This document shows positions 41,720 through 49,306 of a stretch of DNA of 64,000 bases, in pieces. The DNA comes from SHXO01 sp964523885 (GTDB lineage: Bacteria; Pseudomonadota; Gammaproteobacteria; Burkholderiales; SHXO01): contig CAZFYX010000109.1 in the NCBI GenBank assembly GCA_964523885.1, forward strand, positions 1 to 64,000, written 5' to 3'. Both the position numbers and the translations under genes were made by a program. The notes under the pieces were generated by a model. That model did not search any database and was not told where the DNA came from. It saw only the letters and a program-made list of their open reading frames with translations. Position 1 is the first letter of the stretch. Every line of letters starts with the position of its first letter.

Positions 41720-43348
41720 ATGCATCGAATGTGCTCATCCTCCTTCGGGCGGGCCCGGTCTGCGGTCAAAAGGGTTGCGACGGGGCTGCTGTACCGCGCC
41801 CCGGTCCTGCTGGCACTCGCCTGGTCTGCGCTCGGTGCATCGGCAGAGCAACCGCCCAACGGCTCCGGCTTCGACGTGCTCGAGTTCCAGATCGAAGGCA
41901 ACACGCTGCTGCAGCCTGCTGCGGTCGAGTCCGCCGTGTACCCCTTCCTCGGCCCGGACAAGGGGATCGAAGATGTCGAGCGCGCCCGCACCGCGCTCGA
42001 GCAGGCCTACCGGAAGGCCGGCCACGCGGCGGTGCTCGTGTCCATTCCCGAGCAGCAGGTGAGCGATGGCGTGGTCCGCCTGACGGTCGTCGAGTCGACC
42101 ATCGGCAGGACGCGCGTGCAGGGCGCGCGCTACTACTCGCAAGGGCAACTCATCGCCAACGCGCGCGCGCTGCAGGAGGGCGAAGTCCTCAACCTGCCCG
42201 ACGTGCAGAAGGATCTGGGGCAGATGAACCAGAGCGCGGACCGGCGCGTGGTGCCCGTGCTGCGCCCCGGTCCGAGCTTCGGTACCACGGATGTCGACCT
42301 CAAGGTGGATGACCGGCTGCCCCTGCACGGCAGCGTCGAGCTGAACAACTACTACAGCCCCAACACCACCGAGCTGCGCCTGGTGGGCAGCGCGCGGTAC
42401 GACAACCTCTGGCAGCTGGGCCATTCCATCGGCCTGCAGTACCAGACCAGCCCGCAGGACACCAGCCAGGTGAAGGTGTTCGGCGCGTCCTATGTCGCAC
42501 CGCTGCCGGACGACTCCTCGGCCGGGCTCTACTACATCCGCTCGCGCAGCAGCGTCGCGGCGGTCGGGGACATCGACGTGCTGGGCAACGGCGACATCTA
42601 CGGTGCGCGCTGGAACAAGCCGTTGCCCCCGGTGGGCAGCTACGGGCAGCTGATCACGCTCGGCGTCGACTACAAGTCCTTCCAGGACCTGGTGGTCCAG
42701 CCCGGGTTGCCCGCCGTGCAGACACCCATCCAGTACGCTCCATTCGTGATCAACTATACCGGTTCGATCGGGAGGGAGTCCTCCTCGACGCTGTTCACGA
42801 CCGGGGTGACATTCTCGGTGCGCGGCATCTCCGGGGCGGATGAGGATTTCGCGCAGAAGCGCTTCAACGCCAACTCCAACTTCTTCATCTTCAAGTGGGA
42901 CGTGCAGCACACCAGCTCGCTGCCCGCGGGCTGGAGCTTCCATGGAGAACTCGACGGGCAGATCGCCGATCAGCCGCTCGTCAGTACCGAAGAGTACGCC
43001 GCCGGCGGCGGTGACAGCGTGCGCGGCTACCTGCAGGCGGAGGCCCTGGGGGACGACGCGCTGCACGGCAAGCTGGAACTGCGCGCACCGTCGCTCGGTC
43101 CGGCGATCTCGTCACAGCTGCAGGACCTGACGCCCTACCTGTTCGTGGATGGTGCGACGCTCACCATCCACGACGCCCTGCCCGGCGAGACCACTCGCAC
43201 CACCCTGCTCAGTGCCGGCATCGGGCTGCGTGCGAGGATCTTTGACGGGCTCACGTTGCGCTCCGACCTCGGCTACGCGTTCCGGTCCACCCTGTACACC
43301 GACGAGGGCTCGGTGCGGCTGCAGTTCGTCGCGGCGTACGAGCGGTGA
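41720..43348 (+). CDS. Two-partner secretion outer-membrane transporter TpsB (ShlB/FhaC-like)
   Basis: A 542-residue protein: long signal peptide ending LGASAEQPP, two POTRA domains (FDVLEFQIEGNTLLQPAAVE; ARYYSQGQLIANARALQEG) and a C-terminal 16-strand barrel with the conserved loop-6 motif DSVRGYL. It exports a TpsA partner, here the adhesin 6 kb downstream, through the outer membrane. An alternative ATG lies 3 codons inside. In most TPS loci tpsB adjoins tpsA; here four genes lie between. Confidence 0.9.
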   Translation: MHRMCSSSFGRARSAVKRVATGLLYRAPVLLALAWSALGASAEQPPNGSGFDVLEFQIEGNTLLQPAAVESAVYPFLGPDKGIEDVERARTALEQAYRKAGHAAVLVSIPEQQVSDGVVRLTVVESTIGRTRVQGARYYSQGQLIANARALQEGEVLNLPDVQKDLGQMNQSADRRVVPVLRPGPSFGTTDVDLKVDDRLPLHGSVELNNYYSPNTTELRLVGSARYDNLWQLGHSIGLQYQTSPQDTSQVKVFGASYVAPLPDDSSAGLYYIRSRSSVAAVGDIDVLGNGDIYGARWNKPLPPVGSYGQLITLGVDYKSFQDLVVQPGLPAVQTPIQYAPFVINYTGSIGRESSSTLFTTGVTFSVRGISGADEDFAQKRFNANSNFFIFKWDVQHTSSLPAGWSFHGELDGQIADQPLVSTEEYAAGGGDSVRGYLQAEALGDDALHGKLELRAPSLGPAISSQLQDLTPYLFVDGATLTIHDALPGETTRTTLLSAGIGLRARIFDGLTLRSDLGYAFRSTLYTDEGSVRLQFVAAYER

Positions 43349-43375
43349 GCGCGGCTTCCTCCCGGAGCGGATGGC

Positions 43376-45736
43376 ATGGATAGCGTGTTCGCTCAGATCG
43401 TCCAGGCCAGGGAGAGCGCCTACCGCTTTCTCAATGCCGGGCAGGTCGCACCGGCGCTGGCGCTGTTCAAGGAACTGGCGGCCGCGCTGGTCGACGATGC
43501 AGACGTCCACCTCGCGCTGGGAATCTGCCTGCTCCAGGTCGGCGAGCATGCGCCCGCCGAGTCCGCATTGCGCCGCGCGCTCGCCATCGACCCGCGGGAG
43601 GCACGGATCCGCCTGGCGCTGGGCCGCGCGCTGAAGGAGCAGGGCCGCTTCGAGGAGGCCATCGAGCAGTATCGCCAGGCCGGTGCACTGGGCCTGAGCA
43701 CGCCCGATCTCGCGGTCAGCCTCGGCATCGCGTTGCGCCATGCCGGCCATCTGGACGAGGCTGCCGCCTTGCTGCGTCAGGCGTCCGAGGTCCCGCAATA
43801 TCGCGCGATGGCGCTGACCAACCTGGGCGCGGTTGAGGTGCAGCAGTCGCAGCCGGACGCAGCGGTGCGAACCCTGCGCGAGGCGATTGCGCTGCAGCCC
43901 GGACTCGCGGAGGCGCACAACAATCTGGGCAAGGCCTTTGTCGCCAGCGGGGCCGTCGAGGACGGCGAGGCCAGCTTCGCGCAGGCGCTGCGCCTGCGCC
44001 CTGCGTTCGCCGAGGCGATGTTCAACCTCGGCAACGTCATGTTCAGCCGCGGCCGGGTGGAACAGGCAGCCGACCTGTTCTCGGCGGCCTATGCGGCCGA
44101 CCCCGGCCAGGCCGACGCCTGCGTCGCCCTGGCGCAAGTCCTGTTCGAGGTGGGTGCGCTGTCTCCCGCCCTGGAGCGGCTGGATCTGCTCGTGTCCCGC
44201 AACGTCGACCGCGCGGACGTGCACCTGTGGCGCGGCCTGGTGCTGCGGGAAGGCGGTCGGTTCGACGAGGCGGTCGACGCGTTCAGGAAAGTGGTCGAGG
44301 CACATCCCGGGTACACGCCCGGGCTGGGTCTGATGGCGTCCACGCTCTGGCTGCGTGGCGACAACGCCGAGTCCTCGCGCTGGGCCGATCGTGCGCTCGC
44401 GCTGGAGCCCGGCAACAGCCTCGTGCTGAACCTGAAGGGAAACCTCGCCATCCAGGGCGGCAAGGCCGCGTCGGCGTCGGACTGGTATCGCAAGGCCATC
44501 GAAGCGGACGAGACCAACGCCGACGCGCACAGCAACCTGCTGTTCAGCATGAACTACGCGGAGCAGTTCAGCCTGCCCCAGTTGGTGGCTGCGCACTGTG
44601 AATGGGGCAGGCAACGGCACCCTGCCGCCGGCGGCAGTCCGGCCCGGCGGACACGGGGGGAGGGCCGGTGCCGGGTCGGCTTCGTGTCGCCGGACTTCAA
44701 CCTGCACTCCGTCGCGCACTTCGTGGAGCCGCTGCTGGCGCATCTCGACCGCCAGCAGTTCGAGGTGTTCTGCTACGCGAACAGCCGGCGCACCGATTCC
44801 ATGACGGCGCGCCTGGCGCAATATCCGTCCGAGTGGCGCCAGATCGTCATGCTCGACGATCGCGCAGCGGCGCAGATGGTCCAGGCCGACGGCATCGACG
44901 TGCTGATCGACCTGGCCGGGCATACCTCCGGCGCGCGCCTGGGCCTCTTCGCGCGGCCGGCGGCGGCGGTGCAGGCGACCTATCTCGGCTATCCGACCCT
45001 CACCGGCCTGCCCGGCATCGCGTTCCGGATCACCGACGCCGTGGTCGATCCGGTTGCCGAAGTGCTCGACGGCGAAGCGCCGATCCGCCTGCCGCACAGC
45101 TATTTCTGCTACCGCCCGCCGCATGACGCCCCGCCTGTCGCCCGGCCGCCGGCGGGCGCGGTCACGTTCGGCTCGTTCAACAACTTCACCAAGATCTCCG
45201 ACGCAACCGTCGCGCTGTGGTGCCGCGCGCTGCACCACGTGCCCGGGTCGCGCCTGCTGCTCAAGAACAAGGCGTTCACCGATCCGGGGCTGCGGGCCGG
45301 GGCGGTGGCGCGGTTCGTGGCAGCGGGCGTGGAGCCCGGGCGTCTCGACTTCCGTGCATGGAGCCCGGACATCAAGGACCACCTGTCGCAGTACGACGAG
45401 GTGTCGATCGCACTGGACAGCATCCCGTACAACGGCGCCACCACGACCTGCGAGGCGCTCTGGATGGGGGTTCCCGTCGTGACGTTGCACGGGAGCACAC
45501 ATGCCGGCCGGATGGGTGCGAGCATCCTGCGCGCTGCCGGCCAGCCCGGACTGGTGGCCGCGGACGAGGACGAGTTCGCTGCCCTCTGCGCACGTCTGGC
45601 AGCGGACGCGGACGGTCTGATGCGCTTCCGAAGGACCGCCCGCGAGGCCATGCGCGCCTCGCCGCTGATGGACGAGGGCCGCTTCGCCCGCGACTTCGAG
45701 GATTGCCTGCGTGCGATGGAAGCGCGGGTCCCATGA
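43376..45736 (+). CDS. TPR-containing O-GlcNAc-transferase-like glycosyltransferase (GT41)
   Basis: A 786-residue cytoplasmic protein. About eleven TPR repeats (20-390; e.g. AEAHNNLGKAFVASGAVEDG) hold protein substrates. The GT41 catalytic part (425-780) shows VGFVSPDFNLHSVAHFVEPL, IDVLIDLAGHTSGARLG, VQATYLGYPTLTGLPGI, FGSFNNFTKISD and LDSIPYNGATTTCEALWMGV, the SPINDLY/OGT pattern. It likely transfers a sugar from a UDP or GDP donor to Ser/Thr. The adjacent TpsA (thousands of residues, Ser/Thr-rich) is the obvious substrate. The next gene starts inside its 3' end. Confidence 0.9.
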   Translation: MDSVFAQIVQARESAYRFLNAGQVAPALALFKELAAALVDDADVHLALGICLLQVGEHAPAESALRRALAIDPREARIRLALGRALKEQGRFEEAIEQYRQAGALGLSTPDLAVSLGIALRHAGHLDEAAALLRQASEVPQYRAMALTNLGAVEVQQSQPDAAVRTLREAIALQPGLAEAHNNLGKAFVASGAVEDGEASFAQALRLRPAFAEAMFNLGNVMFSRGRVEQAADLFSAAYAADPGQADACVALAQVLFEVGALSPALERLDLLVSRNVDRADVHLWRGLVLREGGRFDEAVDAFRKVVEAHPGYTPGLGLMASTLWLRGDNAESSRWADRALALEPGNSLVLNLKGNLAIQGGKAASASDWYRKAIEADETNADAHSNLLFSMNYAEQFSLPQLVAAHCEWGRQRHPAAGGSPARRTRGEGRCRVGFVSPDFNLHSVAHFVEPLLAHLDRQQFEVFCYANSRRTDSMTARLAQYPSEWRQIVMLDDRAAAQMVQADGIDVLIDLAGHTSGARLGLFARPAAAVQATYLGYPTLTGLPGIAFRITDAVVDPVAEVLDGEAPIRLPHSYFCYRPPHDAPPVARPPAGAVTFGSFNNFTKISDATVALWCRALHHVPGSRLLLKNKAFTDPGLRAGAVARFVAAGVEPGRLDFRAWSPDIKDHLSQYDEVSIALDSIPYNGATTTCEALWMGVPVVTLHGSTHAGRMGASILRAAGQPGLVAADEDEFAALCARLAADADGLMRFRRTAREAMRASPLMDEGRFARDFEDCLRAMEARVP

Positions 45737-46511
45737 CCCGATCGCACGCGGCGCTCCCATCCGGCGGCGGCCGGAGGGTTACGCGCTGCTGCTGATGCTG
45801 CTGGCGGTCTTCCTGATCGGGCTGGCCCTGGCCGCGGTTGCGGAGATCTGGCGGACCACTGCCGTGCGCTCGAAGGAAGAGCAGCTGCTCTTCGCGGGCA
45901 ACGAGTTCCGGCGCGCGATCGCCCAGTACTACGCGCGCAACACCAAGCCGAACGAGCGCTATCCCAGGGCGCTCGAGGATCTGCTGGCCGACCCCAACCA
46001 GCCCGTCCTCACGCGCTACCTGAGGCGCATCTATCCCGACCCGTTCACCGGGAAGGCGGACTGGGGACTGGTCCAGACCCCGGACGGCCGCATCATGGGG
46101 GTATACAGCCTGGCGGCCGGCGTGCCGGTCAAGGCTGCCAACTTCCCGCCGGACTACAGCCAGTTTGCCGACACGCAGAGCTATGCGGACTGGAAGTTCG
46201 TGTACCTCGAACAGGCCGGGGGTGTGGCCCAGGCAGGTGTCACAGGTCAGCCGGCCCCCGGCGATTCCGCCGTCTCTCCGACTGCGCCCGGGCTGGCGCA
46301 GCCGTCCGCACCCGGCGCGTCCCCGGCCCAGCCGCCGGGCGACCCGCGCCGCATGGACTGCAGCAAGATCGCCGCGCTCGACGCGGAGACCTGCCGCGGC
46401 CAGCAGCTCAAATGGGGCAACGCCGAGGAGTGCCTCGACTCGGCGCGCGCCCGCGCCAACGCCTGTGCGTCGGGCCTGCCGCTGCCCTGGCTGTCCCTGC
46501 GCTACAACTGA
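45711..46511 (+). CDS. Pseudopilin-like protein with Pro-rich region and Cys-rich tail
   Basis: A 266-residue protein from a GTG that overlaps the glycosyltransferase gene by 26 bases. After a basic leader it has EGYALLLMLLAVFLIGLALAAV, a pilin-like helix preceded by Gly but lacking Phe and Glu5 of true pseudopilins (Tyr, and Leu at +5). The middle has the pseudopilin-like DPFTGKADWGLV. Then come a Pro/Ala/Gly linker (190-225) and a tail with four Cys (MDCSKIAALDAETC, ECLDSAR, NACASG). Possibly a minor pseudopilin adapted to this locus. Confidence 0.7.
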   Translation: MRWKRGSHDPIARGAPIRRRPEGYALLLMLLAVFLIGLALAAVAEIWRTTAVRSKEEQLLFAGNEFRRAIAQYYARNTKPNERYPRALEDLLADPNQPVLTRYLRRIYPDPFTGKADWGLVQTPDGRIMGVYSLAAGVPVKAANFPPDYSQFADTQSYADWKFVYLEQAGGVAQAGVTGQPAPGDSAVSPTAPGLAQPSAPGASPAQPPGDPRRMDCSKIAALDAETCRGQQLKWGNAEECLDSARARANACASGLPLPWLSLRYN

Positions 46512-46682
46512 CGCGTCGAGCCGGCATGTCACCGGCCTAGCGCACTAAGACTATGCGCCAGCACGCATTCGCTTGATCTCCTGTAACGCCGGCAGCATAG
46601 ATTTCTCTCCGGGCCCCGGCGGCGACCTCTGCCGGGTCAGAAATCCAGCCCCTTCCGACATCAGCTCCTTAGGAGATTGCGA

Positions 46683-47459
46683 ATGAACTTCAAGTCAGCC
46701 GTAGCAGGCGCCTTCGTGGCGCTGACCATGGCGGCGCCCGTCCATGCGGCCTACCAGAACGCCAGCGGTGCCGACGGCTCCCTGCTGCTGTTCAGCGCCT
46801 GGGACGGCAGCAAGTCCTACACCCTCGGGTTGGGCTCGTTCTTCAGTGACTTCAGCAGCATCGCCGGGGCCCAGGGCCAGACCATCGACCTGTCCCTCGA
46901 CAGCACGTTTGCCAGCCTGTTCGGCGCCTCCGTGCCGGCGAACCTGTCCTGGAACGTCATCGCGGCGAACAGCAACACCAACACGATCGAGTTCACCAGT
47001 CCTCTTCCGAACCGCAACTCCCCCAACACCGTGGCCGGGTCGGCGCCTTCGGTGGTGGCCTCCAACCTGAACAGCTTCGTGGCACTGATCAACAACGCCT
47101 GCGGGCCCAGCCTGGGCGCAGCCACCGGCTCGTGCGGCAGCGCGGCCACCACCGACCTCTACAACATCAACAACACCAACCCCGGTGGCGCGGGTCTGTT
47201 CTGGGGCAGCAACCTCCCGGTCACCAACAGCTACATCACCGGTGCCGGCACGCAGAACTTCTTCCTCGCGGTCCCCGGCAGCGGTCGCAACCCCGCGGGG
47301 GTGACGATCCTCGGCAACGGCGCGCCCTATGTCTGGTCGCTGAGCAGCGAGGGGCAGCTGAGCTGGAATGCCGCTCCGGTGCCCGAGCCCTCCACCTACG
47401 CCCTGCTCGCAGCGGGCCTGCTCATGATCGGGGCGATCGTGCGTCGCCGCGTGAGCTGA
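46683..47459 (+). CDS. PEP-CTERM exported protein
   Basis: A 258-residue extracellular protein. Start set by AGGAG (46670-46674). Signal peptide MNFKSAVAGAFVALTMAAPVHA, an Asn/Ser/Thr/Gly-rich body, and a C-terminal sorting tail VPEPSTYALLAAGLLMIGAI followed by RRR. Exosortase (XrtA/B type) would cut and anchor it; none is encoded in the window. A weak promoter is possible upstream (TTGATC 46573-46578, TAGATT 46598-46603). These proteins usually belong to exopolysaccharide-associated surface layers, in line with EpsA and the sugar transferase at 27 kb. Confidence 0.9.
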   Translation: MNFKSAVAGAFVALTMAAPVHAAYQNASGADGSLLLFSAWDGSKSYTLGLGSFFSDFSSIAGAQGQTIDLSLDSTFASLFGASVPANLSWNVIAANSNTNTIEFTSPLPNRNSPNTVAGSAPSVVASNLNSFVALINNACGPSLGAATGSCGSAATTDLYNINNTNPGGAGLFWGSNLPVTNSYITGAGTQNFFLAVPGSGRNPAGVTILGNGAPYVWSLSSEGQLSWNAAPVPEPSTYALLAAGLLMIGAIVRRRVS

Positions 47460-47503
47460 CGGGCAGCCGGACCCGGCATCCAACGAAAACACAGGAGTCC
47501 TGA

Positions 47504-49087
47504 ATGAAGCTGAAGCAGATTTCCCTCGCGGTCTCGGCCGCGTTCTCGGTGGTCGGCGCCGGCCAGGCGCTCGCGCTGCCGCTGAGCAGCTACGACAGCA
47601 ACACCATCAACGTGTTCACCGCCGGCGCGACCGCGCAGGACAACACCATCCGCGCCTACATGCGCTATGTGTGCGCGGCGGGCACGCTGGACGAGTACCG
47701 CGGCCCGAGCGTCTCGCAGACCCAGCCCGCCGGCGGCAACATCTACAACGGCAGCCCCTCCAACGTCAACCAGACGATGTACTTCTGTACCCTGGACGGC
47801 ACCCGGCTCCCCGCCGCGTTCGGCGCCCTGTCGGGCAGGAAAGTGCTGCTGCGCAAGTCCTCGGGTGACTCGGGCGAGGGCGTGGCGGTGTCCAGCGGCG
47901 CGCTGGTCATCAACTGGATGGCGAGCCCCAGCATCAACGGCACCAACGTCGGCACGAACTACAGCTGCACGACCCTGAATGCGACCACCGCCGCGTCGGG
48001 CAACCTGCGGGCGATCAACCAGTTCAACTGCAGCACCACGCCGACCACCAACAACGTCGGCACCGCCGGTGTGGCCGGCTTCGCCGACGTCGAGCCGGGC
48101 CTGCTCAACGCCATCCTGACCCCGAGTGCCTCGTCCGCCACCATCGGTGCCATGACGAAGAATGCCATCGCGGCGCAGACGTGGGGCATTGCCGTGAGCA
48201 GGAACCTGCGCAACGCGCTGCAGAAGGTGCAGGGCCTCACCGTCGGCGATGACACGGAGGCGGGCATGCCGTCCCTGCCGAAGAACGTCATCACCGGGAT
48301 CTTCCTCGGCCAGCTCACCACCTGGGATCTCCTGACCGACGGCGCCAACAATGCGCTCAGCTCGGCCGCGGTCCTGGGCACGCTGCCCGCACCGGCGAAC
48401 AGCGACGTGTGGCTCGTCCGCCGTCCGGACAGCTCGGGTACGCAGACCTCCATAAAGGCGACGTTCCTGAATAACCCGTGCTCCACCGGCTCGAACATGG
48501 TCACCGGCTTCGCGGACGCCTGCGGCACCGCCCACACCTCGCCGCACGTGAACGTGCAGCAGGGCACCGGCGGCCTGCTGTCCTGCCTGGGCACGCTGAA
48601 CAACACCGGCAAGTGGGGCATCGGCTTCGCGAGCACGGCCAACCGTCCGGTGGAGAACTTCGGCGCGACCAACGCGACCGATGCCGGCTGGCGCTGGATC
48701 AAGGTCGACGGACGCGCTGCCACCATCTACAACGCGGCGATCGGCAAGTACGACTTCCAGACCGAGGGCACGTTGTCCTGGGGCGGCGGGGCCGTGCCCT
48801 CCGGCAGCTCGCTGCAGTTCCTGCAGATGGCGTCGGCGCAGATGTCGGATCCGAACGTGCTGGGTGCGGTGAACAGCGGCGCGGCGAACCAGAACTACTC
48901 CGCCGTACCGTTCCAGATGGGTGCACTCTGCACGGCGAGCAACATCGACTGCTTCCCGACCTATCCGATCACCGTCGCGGGCACGACCGCCAACCCGGTG
49001 GCCACCGTCACGCGCTCGTACCTGGTGCCCAACAGCTGCCAGCCGCTGACGATCTTCGGCCTCAACATCCCGGTCAACCAGCAGTAG
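47504..49087 (+). CDS. Exported periplasmic-binding-like protein
   Basis: A 527-residue secreted protein: signal peptide MKLKQISLAVSAAFSVVGAG, then INVFTAGATAQDNTIRAYMR. Elements NVWIAVS..., ITGIFLGQLTTWDLL and RRPDSSGTQTSIKATFL resemble PstS-type (phosphate-binding) folds, where such an Ser-Gly-Thr segment binds the anion. It is much longer than PstS and has several Cys pairs. It has no transporter partner; its place between the PEP-CTERM protein and TpsA suggests a surface role. Assignment is by fold resemblance only. A terminator follows. Confidence 0.55.
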   Translation: MKLKQISLAVSAAFSVVGAGQALALPLSSYDSNTINVFTAGATAQDNTIRAYMRYVCAAGTLDEYRGPSVSQTQPAGGNIYNGSPSNVNQTMYFCTLDGTRLPAAFGALSGRKVLLRKSSGDSGEGVAVSSGALVINWMASPSINGTNVGTNYSCTTLNATTAASGNLRAINQFNCSTTPTTNNVGTAGVAGFADVEPGLLNAILTPSASSATIGAMTKNAIAAQTWGIAVSRNLRNALQKVQGLTVGDDTEAGMPSLPKNVITGIFLGQLTTWDLLTDGANNALSSAAVLGTLPAPANSDVWLVRRPDSSGTQTSIKATFLNNPCSTGSNMVTGFADACGTAHTSPHVNVQQGTGGLLSCLGTLNNTGKWGIGFASTANRPVENFGATNATDAGWRWIKVDGRAATIYNAAIGKYDFQTEGTLSWGGGAVPSGSSLQFLQMASAQMSDPNVLGAVNSGAANQNYSAVPFQMGALCTASNIDCFPTYPITVAGTTANPVATVTRSYLVPNSCQPLTIFGLNIPVNQQ

Positions 49088-49098
49088 TCCACGACCAT

Positions 49099-49127
49099 CG
49101 CAGGCGCGGCCGCATGGCCGTGGCCTG
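49099..49127. other. Imperfect stem-loop after the binding-like gene
   Basis: GCAGGCGCGGCC (49099-49110) pairs with GGCCGTGGCCTGC (49115-49127), one bulge, loop GCAT. It precedes the true terminator at 49143 and lacks its own T-tract. Confidence 0.4.
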
Positions 49128-49142
49128 CGCGCAAGGCACTCG

Positions 49143-49176
49143 ATCGGCGGGGACGCGAGTCTTCGCCGATTCTTTT
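49143..49176 (+). terminator. Rho-independent terminator before tpsA
   Basis: ATCGGCGGGGAC (49143-49154) pairs fully with GTCTTCGCCGAT (49159-49170) including two G-U pairs, a GCGA (GNRA) tetraloop, and TCTTTT directly after. It should end the epsA-to-binding-protein transcript 131 bases before the tpsA ATG, so tpsA needs its own promoter or anti-termination. Confidence 0.85.
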
Positions 49177-49306
49177 GGGCTATGCCGTGGCCCCGGTTCG
49201 TACTTCGGACCGAAACAATACCTATGCATCATGGACGCCATCGCGGACGCTGGGTGCGAGACGCTGCCCCGTGCGCATCATGCGCTCGCCATGCCACTGG
49301 ACGGTC

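Noticed and set aside
47504..49087. Functional PstS phosphate transporter subunit
   Set aside because: No pstC, pstA or pstB genes, the protein is about 200 residues too long, and the neighbourhood is surface-related.
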